From Alteribacillus persepolensis (GTDB lineage: Bacteria; Bacillota; Bacilli; Bacillales; Marinococcaceae), in the NCBI RefSeq assembly GCF_900099605.1, contig NZ_FNDK01000001.1, forward strand, positions 62,001-126,000: a stretch of DNA of 64,000 nucleotides, read 5' to 3'. Position 1 is the first letter of the stretch. Each line of letters starts with the position of its first letter. The notes under the pieces are model-generated. The model had not been told where the DNA came from and did no database searches. It was given only the letters and a program-made list of their open reading frames with translations. Below, piece by piece: positions 43,550 to 54,065 of this stretch. The position numbers were made by a program, and so were the translations under genes.

Positions 43550-45172
43550 ATGCACATAGACGAGATAAACATTTCCCATACGAATCCGTTTGTTCAAGCT
43601 TACAAAGAAAAAAAAAGAGAAGCCATGGCGTTTTTTGATTACGGAACATCTGATACGGAAATAAAGAAGCGGTATGATGCTATAAAAGAAAGGTCTTTTA
43701 ACAGAGAAGCATTGTATGCGCACTTGTATCAATACAACCAGCGTTTTTTGTTTTGCGACAATGCCTTACGCGAATTAAAAAAACTGCCAAACTCCGACTC
43801 AGTGATGGTTGTTGCAGGACAGCAAGCTGGACTAGCGACAGGACCGATGTATACGATTACAAAGGCAGTTACCGTAGTGAAAGAAGCAGAAAGACTGGAA
43901 AAAATATTAGGTGTACCGGTGCTGCCTGTTTTTTGGATTGCTGGGGAAGACCATGATTGGGAAGAAGTCAACCATATTATCCTGCCCGGAAGTCAACATC
44001 CGACAAGAGTTACATATAAAGGTACTTACTATAAAGGAGCTTCTGTATCAGAACAATCAATGGATGAAACAGCTTGGGAGTCTTGGTGGGAAATGGTGTT
44101 AACCTACTTGGAAGAAACGCCATATACGAGAGAAATTTATGAAAAGCTGCGAATGTTTGTGAAACGGGCAGCAACGTTTACGGATTTTTTTGGCGAGGTA
44201 ATGCGCTGGTTGTTCCGTGACACAGGTCTGGTTATGCTGGATGCGCATCATCCAGACATACGGCAGCTGGAAAAAGGATTTTTTCAAGAGCTGATTACAG
44301 ATAATGACATCTTGCGCACAGCGGCAGAAGGTGGCATGAAACAGCGTGAATGTAGTGACTATACGCTGCCGGCGGGTCTTCCGCGGGGAAGTGCTCATCT
44401 GTTTTACCATCACCACAGGCAAAGACATTTGCTGTATCCTGCAGAAGACGGCGGTTTTACCGTTAAAAACGGCCATGTTTATTTTAGTAAAAAAGAATTA
44501 CTCGACATGCTGCAGGCGTCACCTCATGTATTTAGTACGAATGTATTGACTAGACCGCTCATGCAGGAAAAACTTTTGCCGGTTGCTGCTTTTGTGGCTG
44601 GACCGGGTGAAATTGATTATTGGTCGGTATTATATGAAGTTTTTCATAGATGGAACGTAATGGTGCCTCCTGTTCTGCCGCGGTTTGAGTGGACATTGGT
44701 TCCGCGCCATGTGCAGTCGTATGTAGATAAGGAAGGTCTAACAGCCCAAGATATACTAACGGGGAAGATAGATGAAATAATGCATCAAATTCTCAAAGAA
44801 ACAAAACAAGTGGATGGAAAGAAGCTAGGAGAGGATATGCTAGCAAACATGGCAGCTGACCATCAAAAAATGCAGCAAGCCTGGGAGGCGCTAAACCCTG
44901 CAGAAAGTCGTTTTGCCGCAACAAATTGGCATCTATTGGAAAAGACTGTCATGACGTTTGCAAATAAGATCGATGGGTTTCAGAAGAAGCAGGAAGAATG
45001 TCGCTTGCAAAAATTAAGAAAATCGAAGCAATTATTGTATCCTGATGGTAAGCCTCAAGAACGAGTTTACAACATTTTATACTTTCTCAATCAATATGGT
45101 AGTGACTTTGTCATGAGTCTAAATGCCTTATCATTTTCGGGGCGGGGCGCGCATAAACTAATTAGTTTGTAA
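43550..45172 (+). CDS. bshC: Bacillithiol biosynthesis cysteine ligase BshC
   Basis: This 540-residue protein matches BshC (YllA), which adds cysteine to glucosaminyl-malate in the last step of making bacillithiol, the low-molecular-weight thiol of Bacilli. The Rossmann-like core shows VVAGQQAGLATGPMYTITKA and PVFWIAGEDHDWEEVNH, and a long C-terminal coiled coil follows (about 420-500). The ATG is preceded by AAAGG. It is located immediately upstream of the dcw cluster, as in B. subtilis. Confidence 0.95.
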   Translation: MHIDEINISHTNPFVQAYKEKKREAMAFFDYGTSDTEIKKRYDAIKERSFNREALYAHLYQYNQRFLFCDNALRELKKLPNSDSVMVVAGQQAGLATGPMYTITKAVTVVKEAERLEKILGVPVLPVFWIAGEDHDWEEVNHIILPGSQHPTRVTYKGTYYKGASVSEQSMDETAWESWWEMVLTYLEETPYTREIYEKLRMFVKRAATFTDFFGEVMRWLFRDTGLVMLDAHHPDIRQLEKGFFQELITDNDILRTAAEGGMKQRECSDYTLPAGLPRGSAHLFYHHHRQRHLLYPAEDGGFTVKNGHVYFSKKELLDMLQASPHVFSTNVLTRPLMQEKLLPVAAFVAGPGEIDYWSVLYEVFHRWNVMVPPVLPRFEWTLVPRHVQSYVDKEGLTAQDILTGKIDEIMHQILKETKQVDGKKLGEDMLANMAADHQKMQQAWEALNPAESRFAATNWHLLEKTVMTFANKIDGFQKKQEECRLQKLRKSKQLLYPDGKPQERVYNILYFLNQYGSDFVMSLNALSFSGRGAHKLISL

Positions 45173-45210
45173 AAATGTTGCAAATCATTCATACAAAAGG
45201 CTGTTTTTGT

Positions 45211-45241
45211 AAGCTCTCTGCATAAGCAGGGAGCTTTTTTG
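45211..45241 (+). terminator. Intrinsic terminator after bshC
   Basis: AAGCTCTCTGC pairs with GCAGGGAGCTT around ATAA, then six T residues. It separates bshC from the dcw cluster. Confidence 0.87.
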
Positions 45242-45261
45242 TCGGGAAAAAAAGGATAGAA

Positions 45262-45291
45262 AAAGTGGTATGAAGTGGGGGAATGTGGTAA
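45262..45291 (+). promoter_or_regulatory. MraZ operator: three GTGG repeats at 10-bp phase
   Basis: GTGG occurs at 45265, 45275 and 45285, each preceded by two or three A-rich bases, so the repeats face the same side of the helix. Tandem repeats of this type bind MraZ upstream of its own gene in other bacteria. They lie 35-60 bp before the mraZ start. Confidence 0.65.
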
Positions 45292-45325
45292 TTTTAATAT
45301 AGAGAGTGGAGGAGGCTGGAACAAC

Positions 45326-45757
45326 ATGTTTATGGGGGAGTATCACCATAACGTGGATGACAAAGGAAGAATGATTGTTCCTTCTCGCTTTCGAGAAGGG
45401 CTGGGGGCTTCTTTTGTCATTACACGAGGCATGGATCAATGTTTGTTTATTTACCCCATGGACGAGTGGAAGCGCTTAGAAAAGAAGTTAAAGTCACTTC
45501 CTTTTACTAAAAAGGATGCGAGGGCGTTTACGCGCTTCTTTTTTTCAGGTGCAGCTGAGTGTGAATTAGATAAACAAGGAAGAATCAGTATTCCCTCCAC
45601 TTTGCGCCGCTATGCTGGTTTGACGAAAGAATGTGTAGTGATTGGGGTTTCAGCGAGAGTAGAAGTTTGGAGCAAAGAACGCTGGGATGAGTACTTTGAA
45701 GAATCTCAAGAATCGTTCTCTGAAATAGCCGAAAATATCGTTGACTTCGATTTTTAA
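45326..45757 (+). CDS. mraZ: Transcriptional regulator MraZ
   Basis: This 143-residue protein consists of two MraZ (AbrB-like) domains. It begins [20 protein letters not shown] and repeats the DKxGRxxIP pattern in [15 protein letters not shown]. MraZ forms a ring and binds repeats in the dcw promoter, usually to repress the cluster. The frame is open from a GTG at 45275, but GGAGGAGGC before the ATG at 45326 fits the family start. It is the first gene of the cluster; rsmH follows after 37 nt. Confidence 0.96.
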   Translation: MFMGEYHHNVDDKGRMIVPSRFREGLGASFVITRGMDQCLFIYPMDEWKRLEKKLKSLPFTKKDARAFTRFFFSGAAECELDKQGRISIPSTLRRYAGLTKECVVIGVSARVEVWSKERWDEYFEESQESFSEIAENIVDFDF

Positions 45758-45794
45758 TACGGTTCATACAAATAAGCATGAAGGAGGTGCAGGA

Positions 45795-46730
45795 ATGCAG
45801 CAATTTCAACATGAAACCGTGCTCTTGGATGAGGCAGTAGATGGTTTAGCAGTGAAAGATGGTACATATGTCGATTGCACCCTTGGTGGCGGTGGACATA
45901 GTGAAGCTATTTTACAGCGTTTAAACGGGGCAGGCCATGTATATGCATTTGATCAAGACAAAGCGGCTATTCAACATGCACAGCAGCGTTTGAGCAGTTA
46001 TCACGATGCTGTCACGTTTATTCATGCAAATTTTGCAAAGGTAAAAGAGAAGCTTTCAGAGCAAGGTGTTTCGGGAGTAGATGGCATCTTATTTGATTTA
46101 GGTGTTTCCTCCCCGCAGTTTGATCAGGCAGACAGAGGGTTTAGCTACCGATTTGATGCTCCTTTGGATATGCGGATGGATCAAACACAAGCGCTGACCG
46201 CCAGAGAGATTATTAATGAGTGGAGCTTTCAGGATTTGGCGTATATTCTTTCCAGGTACGGAGAAGAGAAGTTTGCTAAACAAATCGCTCGGAAAATTGA
46301 GGCGAAGCGCGCTGAAGAACCTATTGAAACGACATTTGAACTCAATGACATTATTAAAGAAGCCATTCCAGCGCCAGCCAGGAGAAAAGGGGGGCATCCT
46401 TCCAAACGAACATTTCAAGCTGTTCGCATGGCAGTTAATGATGAACTGGAAATGTTTGAGCGTGCACTGCAAGACGCAATTTCACTGTTGAATAGTGGGG
46501 GGCGAATTTGTGTCATTACGTTTCACTCATTGGAGGACCGGCTCTGTAAACAAGTGTTCAAGAAGGAAAGCAGCTTACCGGACTTGCCAAAAGGATTACC
46601 CGTCATACCAGAAGAATCAGAACCATTATTAAAATTAATTACTAAAAAACCAATGCTTGCGAGTGAACCGGAAGTAAAACAAAATCACCGTGCACACTCT
46701 GCCAAGTTAAGAATAGCGGAAAAACGATAG
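45795..46730 (+). CDS. rsmH: 16S rRNA m4C1402 methyltransferase RsmH
   Basis: This 311-residue enzyme (formerly MraW) methylates N4 of C1402 in the ribosomal P site using SAM. Diagnostic segments are [38 protein letters not shown] and [15 protein letters not shown]. The true start is the ATG at 45795 after AAGGAGGTG; the frame also extends 18 codons into mraZ. ftsL follows after 13 nt. Confidence 0.97.
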   Translation: MQQFQHETVLLDEAVDGLAVKDGTYVDCTLGGGGHSEAILQRLNGAGHVYAFDQDKAAIQHAQQRLSSYHDAVTFIHANFAKVKEKLSEQGVSGVDGILFDLGVSSPQFDQADRGFSYRFDAPLDMRMDQTQALTAREIINEWSFQDLAYILSRYGEEKFAKQIARKIEAKRAEEPIETTFELNDIIKEAIPAPARRKGGHPSKRTFQAVRMAVNDELEMFERALQDAISLLNSGGRICVITFHSLEDRLCKQVFKKESSLPDLPKGLPVIPEESEPLLKLITKKPMLASEPEVKQNHRAHSAKLRIAEKR

Positions 46731-46743
46731 GGGGGACGTGTAC

Positions 46744-47127
46744 ATGGATAATCTGGCCCGGCAATTGCAGCGTCAAAGACAAACAGACCAAGATGGTGCA
46801 GCACCGCGAAAGGTTCAGCATAAGACCCAAAGCAAGCAAAGCAGAATAACCAGGGGAGAAAAATGGATTGTTGCGGCAATGGCATGTGCAATCATTGCAG
46901 CTTGCTTATTAGTTATTACAAATTACGCTAACATCTATGCGCAAGAGCGTGAGATAACAACGTTAAACCATGAGATCAGCCAACAGGCAGATGTGAATGA
47001 CAGCTTGCAGCTGCAAGTATCTGAACTCCGCGCACCAGAGCGTATTATGTATTATGCCAAAGAGGAGTTAGGCATGGAGTTAAATGATGACCAAGTGAAA
47101 GTAATTCAAAAAAGCTCGACACCTTAA
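46744..47127 (+). CDS. ftsL: Cell-division protein FtsL
   Basis: This 127-residue bitopic protein has a basic cytoplasmic tail (1-40), one transmembrane helix (WIVAAMACAIIAACLLVITNY) and an outside leucine-zipper coiled coil (about 65-105). FtsL works with DivIC and DivIB to activate septal wall synthesis by FtsW and PBP2B. Sequence conservation is low, and the call rests on topology, size and position between rsmH and pbpB. The ATG is 8 nt after GGGGGG. Confidence 0.9.
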   Translation: MDNLARQLQRQRQTDQDGAAPRKVQHKTQSKQSRITRGEKWIVAAMACAIIAACLLVITNYANIYAQEREITTLNHEISQQADVNDSLQLQVSELRAPERIMYYAKEELGMELNDDQVKVIQKSSTP

Positions 47128-47145
47128 CATCATATTGGCAATTGC

Positions 47146-47187
47146 AGGGGCTGGCCAATCGCAGCGATACAAGAGGCCGCCCCTTTT
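47146..47187 (+). terminator. Terminator-like hairpin between ftsL and pbpB
   Basis: AGGGGC-T-GGCC pairs with GGCCGCCCCT over 10 bp with one bulged T, followed by TTTT. Within a cluster expected to be co-transcribed this may be a partial terminator (attenuator). Confidence 0.55.
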
Positions 47188-47227
47188 GTGATGAGTGCAC
47201 ACAGCCAAGAATGAATAGGTGGTGGTA

Positions 47228-49441
47228 ATGATGAAGGATATGAAAAAAACAGTAGTAAAAAGAGCATTGTTATTGTTAGTATTTGTTTCTATCTTTTTTA
47301 TTGTATTTATGGGAAGAGTAGTTTATATACAAGTATCTAAGGAAGTGAATGGCCAGGATCTTGAAGCAAAAGCAGAGTCACGCTGGACAACAACGCAAAC
47401 ATTGCACGGAGAAAGAGGGACTATTTTTGACCGTGACGGAGAAGAGCTGGCAGAAGTAGTTCCGTCATATACGGCGTTTGCTGTACTCGATGAGAGTTAT
47501 CAAGGGCATGTAGAAAATCCGGAGGAAACAGCTGAAGAGCTTGCTCCTTATATTGACATGGATGTATCAAGGCTTGAGAACTTGTTGTCAAAAGAAGATG
47601 TGTTCCAGGTAGAACTAGGTGCTGGTGCGAGGCACTTAACGTTATCGGAAAAAGAAGAAATAGCGGCACTGGATCTTGCGGGCATACACTTTCGAGAAGA
47701 AGAAAAACGGTATTATCCAAAGCAAACGTTTGCCTCTCATGTTCTTGGCTATACGGATCGGGATATGAGTGATGCCCGTATGGGACTTGAACGCAGCCTG
47801 AATGATCAGTTGGCTGAAACAGACGGGTCGCTTTCTTACCAAAGGAATATAAAAGGCATTCCCTTGCTGGATAATGAGGAAATCGTTGAAGAGCCTGTTG
47901 ATGGAGAGGATGTTTATCTTACATTGGACACTAATGTTCAGACAGCTCTTGAGCAAGCAATGACGGAAGTGGAAGAAGAATACAACCCTCATAAAATGAC
48001 TGCGGTTGTAGCCAATGCAGATACCGGTGAAATCCTAGGCATGAGCAACCGCCCTAGTTTTAATCCGAACGAGTATGAGGAAATTACTAATTACACGAAT
48101 TATGCCGTTTCTGATCGATTTGAACCTGGGTCGACAGTAAAAATGTTTACGTTAGCAGCGGCTATTGAGGAAGGAGTATACAACGGTCAGGAAACTTTTC
48201 AGTCAGGATCGTATGAAATTGGCAGTACGACTGTAGGAGATCATAATAATAACCGTGGATGGGGAGAAATTACTTATAACGAAGGATTGGAACGGTCTTC
48301 AAACGTAGCTTTTGCTAAGCTGGCGCTAGAGAAGTTAAAACCACAGCGTTTATATGAGTACATGGAAGCGTTTGGGTTTAGAGAGAAGACGGGCATTGAT
48401 TTACCAAAGGAAGCTACCAGCTTAATTGCTGAGTCTAGTGAATTAGATGCTGCTGTCACGGCGTTTGGACAAGGCAGTGCGGTGACGCCAATACAGATGG
48501 TTCAAGCGGCCACAGCTATTGCAAACGATGGGAAGATGATGCAGCCATATATTATTGATAAAATGTATGATTCCAATGATGGCACTTTCACGTATGAAGC
48601 AGAGCCAGAAAGTAAGGGGCAGCCTATCAGCAAAGACACAGCAGAACAAGTCAGAGGGCTGTTAGAAAATGTTGTGACATCAGAACATGGAACAGGCCAG
48701 CCTTTTTATATTGAAGGGATGGATGTAGCTGGCAAAACAGGCACTGCCCAAATCAGCAACCCAGACGGAGGCGGCTATTTGTCCGGCAGAAACCAAAACA
48801 TCTTCTCATTTTTAGGAATGGCACCGGCTGATGATCCCAGTATTATTGTTTACGTGGCGGTGGATCGTCCGGAATTGGACAATACCGAAACGGGGTCTGT
48901 CCCTGTATCAAAAATATTTAATCCGGTCATGAAGCAAAGCCTTTCTTATATGAATCTTTCCCCTTCACAGGATGTAGAAGACGAAAATGTATTAGAAGAA
49001 GAAGGCATCAGCATGGAAAACTATACCGATAAATCTGTAGAAAATGCTGTCCAAGAGTTGGAAGAGTTCGGACTGCATCCGGTTGTATTAGGTGAAGGCA
49101 ATACAGTCATCAATCAATATCCGCAAAAAGGAGAAGCGCTGATTATTGGTGAAAGAGTTTTTCTCCAAACGGACAAAGATGTCGCGATGCCGGACATGAC
49201 AGGCTGGTCGCTGCGAGATGCGAAAAGGTTGAGTCATCTCCTTGGTGTGTCACTGCATCACATTGGTTCTGGGTATGTTACAGATCAAAGTGTTGATCCT
49301 GGATCAATTATTGAAGCAAAAGATTATGTAACGATTGAATTGAAAACACCCGCTGAGCAAAGGTTAGAAGCAGAAGAAGAACAAGAAAGTGAGGAGGAAG
49401 ACGAAGGGGAAAGTGAAGAAGACATACAGAGAATTGATTAA
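47228..49441 (+). CDS. pbpB: Penicillin-binding protein 2B (septal transpeptidase)
   Basis: This class B PBP of about 737 residues crosslinks septal peptidoglycan. It has a short cytoplasmic tail and one membrane helix (about 12-35), a dimerisation domain, a transpeptidase domain with Ser302-x-x-Lys305 in EPGSTVKM, SSN in ERSSNVAFAKL and K503-T-G, and two C-terminal PASTA domains (about 575-705). The protein ends in a Glu/Asp-rich tail of about 30 residues. Tandem ATG codons at 47228 and 47231 follow AGGTGG. It is coupled in position to ftsL and spoVD as in B. subtilis. Confidence 0.95.
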   Translation: MMKDMKKTVVKRALLLLVFVSIFFIVFMGRVVYIQVSKEVNGQDLEAKAESRWTTTQTLHGERGTIFDRDGEELAEVVPSYTAFAVLDESYQGHVENPEETAEELAPYIDMDVSRLENLLSKEDVFQVELGAGARHLTLSEKEEIAALDLAGIHFREEEKRYYPKQTFASHVLGYTDRDMSDARMGLERSLNDQLAETDGSLSYQRNIKGIPLLDNEEIVEEPVDGEDVYLTLDTNVQTALEQAMTEVEEEYNPHKMTAVVANADTGEILGMSNRPSFNPNEYEEITNYTNYAVSDRFEPGSTVKMFTLAAAIEEGVYNGQETFQSGSYEIGSTTVGDHNNNRGWGEITYNEGLERSSNVAFAKLALEKLKPQRLYEYMEAFGFREKTGIDLPKEATSLIAESSELDAAVTAFGQGSAVTPIQMVQAATAIANDGKMMQPYIIDKMYDSNDGTFTYEAEPESKGQPISKDTAEQVRGLLENVVTSEHGTGQPFYIEGMDVAGKTGTAQISNPDGGGYLSGRNQNIFSFLGMAPADDPSIIVYVAVDRPELDNTETGSVPVSKIFNPVMKQSLSYMNLSPSQDVEDENVLEEEGISMENYTDKSVENAVQELEEFGLHPVVLGEGNTVINQYPQKGEALIIGERVFLQTDKDVAMPDMTGWSLRDAKRLSHLLGVSLHHIGSGYVTDQSVDPGSIIEAKDYVTIELKTPAEQRLEAEEEQESEEEDEGESEEDIQRID

Positions 49442-49548
49442 AGAAAAACAACGGAGTACGTATCCGCGTTCTGTTACAGAAGAAACAAGCATAAAGTGTA
49501 AAGAGTTGTACGACATTCAACAATTACCTTTATGGTGGTGTTTCAAGA

Positions 49549-51483
49549 ATGCGGGTTTCGTTTGTAACAGTGCGGAAAAGACTATTTTTTGTATTGATTG
49601 CTGGTGCTGTCGCGATTTTCATCTTACTCCTGCGTCTTGGATACGTGCAGTTTTCGATGGGTGAGTGGTTAAGCGACCTGGCTGAGGACTCATGGAGCCG
49701 TGACGTTCCGTTTGAAGCAGAGAGAGGTGAAATACTCGACCGGAATGGAGATGTCCTGGCGACCAATGTCAGTGCTCCGTCTGTACTAGCTGTTCCGAGA
49801 CAAATTGAAGATCCAGAAGATGCAGCATCAAAATTGGCAGAAGTTCTCGGTGTTAGTTTTGATAAGGCGCACGACTGGGTTACAGAGAATGAACGAATTG
49901 TGCGTTTAACACCCGAGGGCCGCAAAATATCTAAAGAAAAAGCGACAGAAGTGCGTGATTTGGATATTGAGGGAATCTATATTGCAGAAGACAACAAGCG
50001 TCATTACCCGAAAGGCAAATTTTTATCCCATGTCCTCGGGTTTGCTGGAATTGATAATCAAGGTTTAACAGGCATTGAGCAATATTATGACGAACGTTTA
50101 AAAGGAGAGCCTGGACGAGTATCGTTTTTTTCCGATGCAAAAGGGCAGCGGATGGAAGGGATGGCAGATCAATACGAACGTCCTCAACAAGGAGAAAATT
50201 TAAGGTTAACAATTGATGCAAGAGTCCAGACTATTATAGAAAGAGAGTTGGATATTGCAGAAGCTACCTACAACCCAGATGGGGCTCTTGCGATTGCTGT
50301 GGATCCTGACAGTGGCGAAATATTAGGGATGAGCAGCCGTCCTGATTTTCATCCAGAAGACTACCGAGAAGTACCGCCCGAAATATATAACCAAAATAAA
50401 CCTGTTTGGTCGCAATATGAACCGGGATCAACGTTTAAAATTATTACGCTGGCTGCTGCATTAGAAGAAGGAAAGGTCAATTTAGAAGATGACCATTTTC
50501 ATGACCCGGGTTATATTGAAGTGAATGGCACGAAGCTGCGCTGCTGGAAAAAAGGCGGTCATGGCGAACAAACTTTTTTAGAAGTGGTCCAAAATTCCTG
50601 TAACCCAGGGTTTGTTGTTTTAGGAGAAAGACTGGGGAAAGATACGCTGTTTGATTATATTGAAAAATTCGGTTTTGGCAGGAAAACAGGAATTGACCTC
50701 CAAGGAGAGGGAACTGGGATATTGTTCAACAGAGATAATGTCGGCCCGCTCGAGTTAGCGACAACCGCATTTGGCCAGGGGGTTTCTGTCACTCCATTAC
50801 AGCAAGTAATGGCGGTATCAGCAGCAGTGAATGGCGGCTATTTATATGAGCCTTATTTAGCAAAAGAGTGGTTAGATCCAGTGACAGGCCAAGTGTTAGA
50901 AAGCCAGCCGTCCAACCAGAAACAGCAGATTATTTCAGAAGAAACGTCGGAAAAAGTACGAGATGCACTAGAACATGTTGTTGCAAAAGGGACAGGGAAA
51001 GGTGCGTTTCGGGATGGCTATCGTATCGGCGGAAAAACAGGAACAGCACAAAAAGCAGTTGGCGGTAAGTATCTAGAAAACAATCATATTGTGTCGTTTA
51101 TCGGTTTTGCACCAGCGGATGATCCGGAAATTGTGGTGTATACAGCCATTGACAACCCGAAAGACACTCTTCAGTTTGGTGGTATTGTCGCCGCTCCTAT
51201 TGTCGGAAATATTATTGAAGATAGTTTAGCAGTCATGGGGGTAGAACGAAGAGACAATCAAATTGAAAAAGAATTGACTTGGGATGACGAGGCCCTGGTT
51301 GACATGCCGGATATGGTGGGATTGACATTGAAAGAACTTCATGATGCCTACTATCCATTGAATATTGAAACGCAAGGGGAAGGCTCTGTAATTATTTCTC
51401 AAGCCCCAGAACCGGGTGAGAAAATCAAAGAAGGAGCGACCATTCGTTTATACCTTGGTGACAAAACGGAAGCTTCCGATTAA
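49549..51483 (+). CDS. spoVD: Sporulation-specific penicillin-binding protein SpoVD
   Basis: This 644-residue class B PBP builds spore cortex with its partner SpoVE. It has one N-terminal membrane helix (RLFFVLIAGAVAIFILLLRL), a dimerisation domain, a transpeptidase domain with Ser294-x-x-Lys297 (EPGSTFKI), QNSCNPGF and K496-T-G, and a single C-terminal PASTA domain, which distinguishes it from PBP2B. The cysteines in LRCWKKGG and NSCN correspond to the redox-controlled pair reported for B. subtilis SpoVD. The ATG follows GGTGGTG. A possible sigma-E -10 (CATAAAGT at 49490) lies upstream without a convincing -35. Confidence 0.93.
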   Translation: MRVSFVTVRKRLFFVLIAGAVAIFILLLRLGYVQFSMGEWLSDLAEDSWSRDVPFEAERGEILDRNGDVLATNVSAPSVLAVPRQIEDPEDAASKLAEVLGVSFDKAHDWVTENERIVRLTPEGRKISKEKATEVRDLDIEGIYIAEDNKRHYPKGKFLSHVLGFAGIDNQGLTGIEQYYDERLKGEPGRVSFFSDAKGQRMEGMADQYERPQQGENLRLTIDARVQTIIERELDIAEATYNPDGALAIAVDPDSGEILGMSSRPDFHPEDYREVPPEIYNQNKPVWSQYEPGSTFKIITLAAALEEGKVNLEDDHFHDPGYIEVNGTKLRCWKKGGHGEQTFLEVVQNSCNPGFVVLGERLGKDTLFDYIEKFGFGRKTGIDLQGEGTGILFNRDNVGPLELATTAFGQGVSVTPLQQVMAVSAAVNGGYLYEPYLAKEWLDPVTGQVLESQPSNQKQQIISEETSEKVRDALEHVVAKGTGKGAFRDGYRIGGKTGTAQKAVGGKYLENNHIVSFIGFAPADDPEIVVYTAIDNPKDTLQFGGIVAAPIVGNIIEDSLAVMGVERRDNQIEKELTWDDEALVDMPDMVGLTLKELHDAYYPLNIETQGEGSVIISQAPEPGEKIKEGATIRLYLGDKTEASD

Positions 51484-51510
51484 AATGGAAAAGACGTTGT
51501 TATCTGAGGA

Positions 51511-51536
51511 CTGGAGACAGCAGCTGTTGTCTCCAG
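51511..51536 (+). terminator. Hairpin between spoVD and murE
   Basis: CTGGAGACA pairs perfectly with TGTCTCCAG around an 8-nt loop, followed by CTGTTTTA. The U-tract is short, so termination may be partial. Confidence 0.55.
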
Positions 51537-51600
51537 CTGTTTTACGAACACAATGAAAATGCCGGATAGGCGGAAATACAGATTTCAGGAGAGATGTCAC

Positions 51601-53073
51601 GTGAAACGTTTAAATGATTTAACTCGCTTATTAACTGTAAAAAAGGTCGTACCGGATGCTAATCCTGCGATAACATCTATACATATGGACTCCCGTGAAA
51701 TAAAGCAAAACGGCTTGTTTTTTTGCATCCGTGGCTATACTGTGGATGGCCATCAATTTGCAAAACAGGCGGAAGAAAAAGGTGCCAGCGCGATTGTGGC
51801 AGAAGAGGAAGTAGATGTAAGCATTCCCTGTGTCGTAGTGAATGATTCGAAGCGTGCGATGGCGATGATGGCGAGTGCATTTTACGATTATCCTACAACA
51901 CGGTTTCGTTTGATTGGTATTACCGGCACCAATGGAAAAACGACAACAAGCCACCTTGTTGATGCTATAATGCAACAGCATCAAAAAACAGGCTTGGTTG
52001 GAACGATGTATACAAAAATTGGCAGCGAGACAAAAGACACGAAGAATACAACACCAGAATCACTGCCATTGCAGCGGCTGTTTGCTGAAATGGCCGAAAA
52101 ACATGTTGAAACGTGTATTATGGAAGTGTCGTCTCATGCTCTTGACTTAGGAAGAGTGAGGGGATGTGATTTTAATACCGCGGTATTTACAAACTTAACA
52201 AAAGATCATTTGGACTATCACAAGACAATGGAAGCCTATAAACAAGCGAAGGGGCTGCTGTTTTCACAGCTTGGCAACTCATATGAAGCATTTGCTAAAA
52301 CAGCTGTGCTGAATACTGATGATGAGGCTTCTGCAGATTTTGCAAGGATGTGCACCGCTCCCATTCTGACGTATGGAATAGAATCTGATAGTGACATTCA
52401 AGCAGAAAATGTACAGCTCACTCCAAGTGGAACGTCCTTTACACTTGTTACTCCATGGGGGCAGCGCAATATCAAACTGTCCTTAATGGGAAGATTTAGC
52501 GTCTATAACGCATTAGCTGCAGCAGCAGCTTGTTTGGCCGAAGGAGTGTCGCTGGATAGTATTCAAGAGGGACTAAGTACTGTAAGAGGCGTTTCCGGGC
52601 GTTTTGAACCAGTTGATGTGGGACAGCCTTATGCAGTGGTTGTTGATTATGCCCACACGCCAAACAGCCTCGAAAATGTATTGCAGACGATACAAGAAAT
52701 GGCGGAGGGGAATGTGTATGTCGTTGTAGGCTGCGGGGGTGACCGGGACGCTACCAAGCGTCCAGAGATGGCACGTATTGCAGTGAAATACAGTGACAAT
52801 GCAGTGTTTACTTCAGATAATCCAAGAAACGAAGACCCAGATCAAATCCTGCAGCATATGGTGGACGGTGTGGAAAAAGAAGATTCATTTACCGTCATAT
52901 CTGAGCGCAGGCAAGCGATACGCTATGCAATCAGTCGTGCGAAACGAAACGATATTGTGTTAATTGCTGGAAAAGGCCATGAAACGTATCAAATCATTGG
53001 AAATCAAGTATTGGACTTTGATGACCGGAAAGAAGCGGAATCATCCATCATAGAATCTTCTAAAGACCAGTAA
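51601..53073 (+). CDS. murE: UDP-MurNAc-tripeptide synthetase MurE (meso-DAP adding)
   Basis: This 490-residue Mur ligase adds the third amino acid to the peptidoglycan precursor. [15 protein letters not shown] is the ATP-binding loop, and DNPRNEDP is the DNPR motif that selects meso-diaminopimelate over lysine. The start is GTG at 51601, 8 nt after AGGAGA; the frame opens 16 codons earlier without a site. It is followed by mraY after 20 nt. Confidence 0.96.
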   Translation: MKRLNDLTRLLTVKKVVPDANPAITSIHMDSREIKQNGLFFCIRGYTVDGHQFAKQAEEKGASAIVAEEEVDVSIPCVVVNDSKRAMAMMASAFYDYPTTRFRLIGITGTNGKTTTSHLVDAIMQQHQKTGLVGTMYTKIGSETKDTKNTTPESLPLQRLFAEMAEKHVETCIMEVSSHALDLGRVRGCDFNTAVFTNLTKDHLDYHKTMEAYKQAKGLLFSQLGNSYEAFAKTAVLNTDDEASADFARMCTAPILTYGIESDSDIQAENVQLTPSGTSFTLVTPWGQRNIKLSLMGRFSVYNALAAAAACLAEGVSLDSIQEGLSTVRGVSGRFEPVDVGQPYAVVVDYAHTPNSLENVLQTIQEMAEGNVYVVVGCGGDRDATKRPEMARIAVKYSDNAVFTSDNPRNEDPDQILQHMVDGVEKEDSFTVISERRQAIRYAISRAKRNDIVLIAGKGHETYQIIGNQVLDFDDRKEAESSIIESSKDQ

Positions 53074-53093
53074 ACAAGGAAGGAGGATGCAGC

Positions 53094-54065
53094 ATGGTAT
53101 CCACTATATTTTTAGCACTTGTCACTGCATTTATACTAACAGTCATTTTTTCACCACTGTTTATTCCGCTGTTAAAAAGATTAAAATTTGGCCAAAGCAT
53201 TAGAGAAGAAGGGCCAAAATCCCATCAGAAAAAAGGCGGCACCCCAACGATGGGCGGGGTTATGATTTTATTAGCTGTTTTTATTGTCACGTTATTAGCC
53301 CAATTTATTCAAACCACTTTTCAAACCGAGGCATTCCTGCTTTTATTAGTTACAATCGGATTTGGGCTGATTGGATTTCTTGATGATTTTATTAAAATCA
53401 CAAAAAAGCGCAATCTCGGCCTGACGTCTAAACAAAAGTTAGCAGGGCAGCTTGTCGTTGCCATTATCTTTTTTCTTGTTTTAAACAATCAAGGTTTTGA
53501 TACATCTGTAGCCGTACCAGGAACCAATTGGTCTGTTGAATTCGGCTGGTTTTATGTCATATTGGTTATTATTATGCTCGTCGGTGCTTCCAATGCTGTG
53601 AATTTAACGGATGGACTGGATGGCTTGCTTGCAGGGACATCAGCCATTGCATTTGGTGCATTTGCTGTGCTGGCTTGGAATGCAGAAATGACAGAAGCTG
53701 CTGTTTTTTCAGCAACAATCGTTGGCGCAGTCCTGGGTTTCCTTGTATTTAATGCACATCCGGCAAAAGTATTTATGGGGGATACTGGCTCTTTAGCGTT
53801 GGGTGGCGCGATAGCAGCTATTGCGATCTTAACGAAGTTAGAGTTGTTGCTGATTTTAATCGGTGGTGTCTTTGTTGTCGAAACATTATCGGTTATTCTC
53901 CAAGTACTTTCTTTTAAACTAAGAAACAAACGAATTTTTAAAATGAGTCCGATTCATCACCATTTTGAATTGATAGGCTGGTCTGAATGGCGTGTTGTTG
54001 TAACGTTCTGGGCAGTTGGAATGGTGTGTGCAGTACTCGGTATTTATATTGAGGTGTGGGTATGA
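53094..54065 (+). CDS. mraY: Phospho-MurNAc-pentapeptide translocase MraY
   Basis: This 323-residue enzyme with ten predicted helices transfers phospho-MurNAc-pentapeptide to undecaprenyl phosphate, forming lipid [25 protein letters not shown] with the paired aspartates, NLTDGLDGL and [13 protein letters not shown] are diagnostic. The ATG follows AAGGAGGATG. Its stop overlaps the murD start. Confidence 0.97.
   Translation: MVSTIFLALVTAFILTVIFSPLFIPLLKRLKFGQSIREEGPKSHQKKGGTPTMGGVMILLAVFIVTLLAQFIQTTFQTEAFLLLLVTIGFGLIGFLDDFIKITKKRNLGLTSKQKLAGQLVVAIIFFLVLNNQGFDTSVAVPGTNWSVEFGWFYVILVIIMLVGASNAVNLTDGLDGLLAGTSAIAFGAFAVLAWNAEMTEAAVFSATIVGAVLGFLVFNAHPAKVFMGDTGSLALGGAIAAIAILTKLELLLILIGGVFVVETLSVILQVLSFKLRNKRIFKMSPIHHHFELIGWSEWRVVVTFWAVGMVCAVLGIYIEVWV

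Noticed and set aside
49490-49497. Sigma-E promoter before spoVD
   Set aside because: CATAAAGT resembles a sigma-E -10, but the sequence 14 bp upstream does not match the -35, so I do not list it as a feature.
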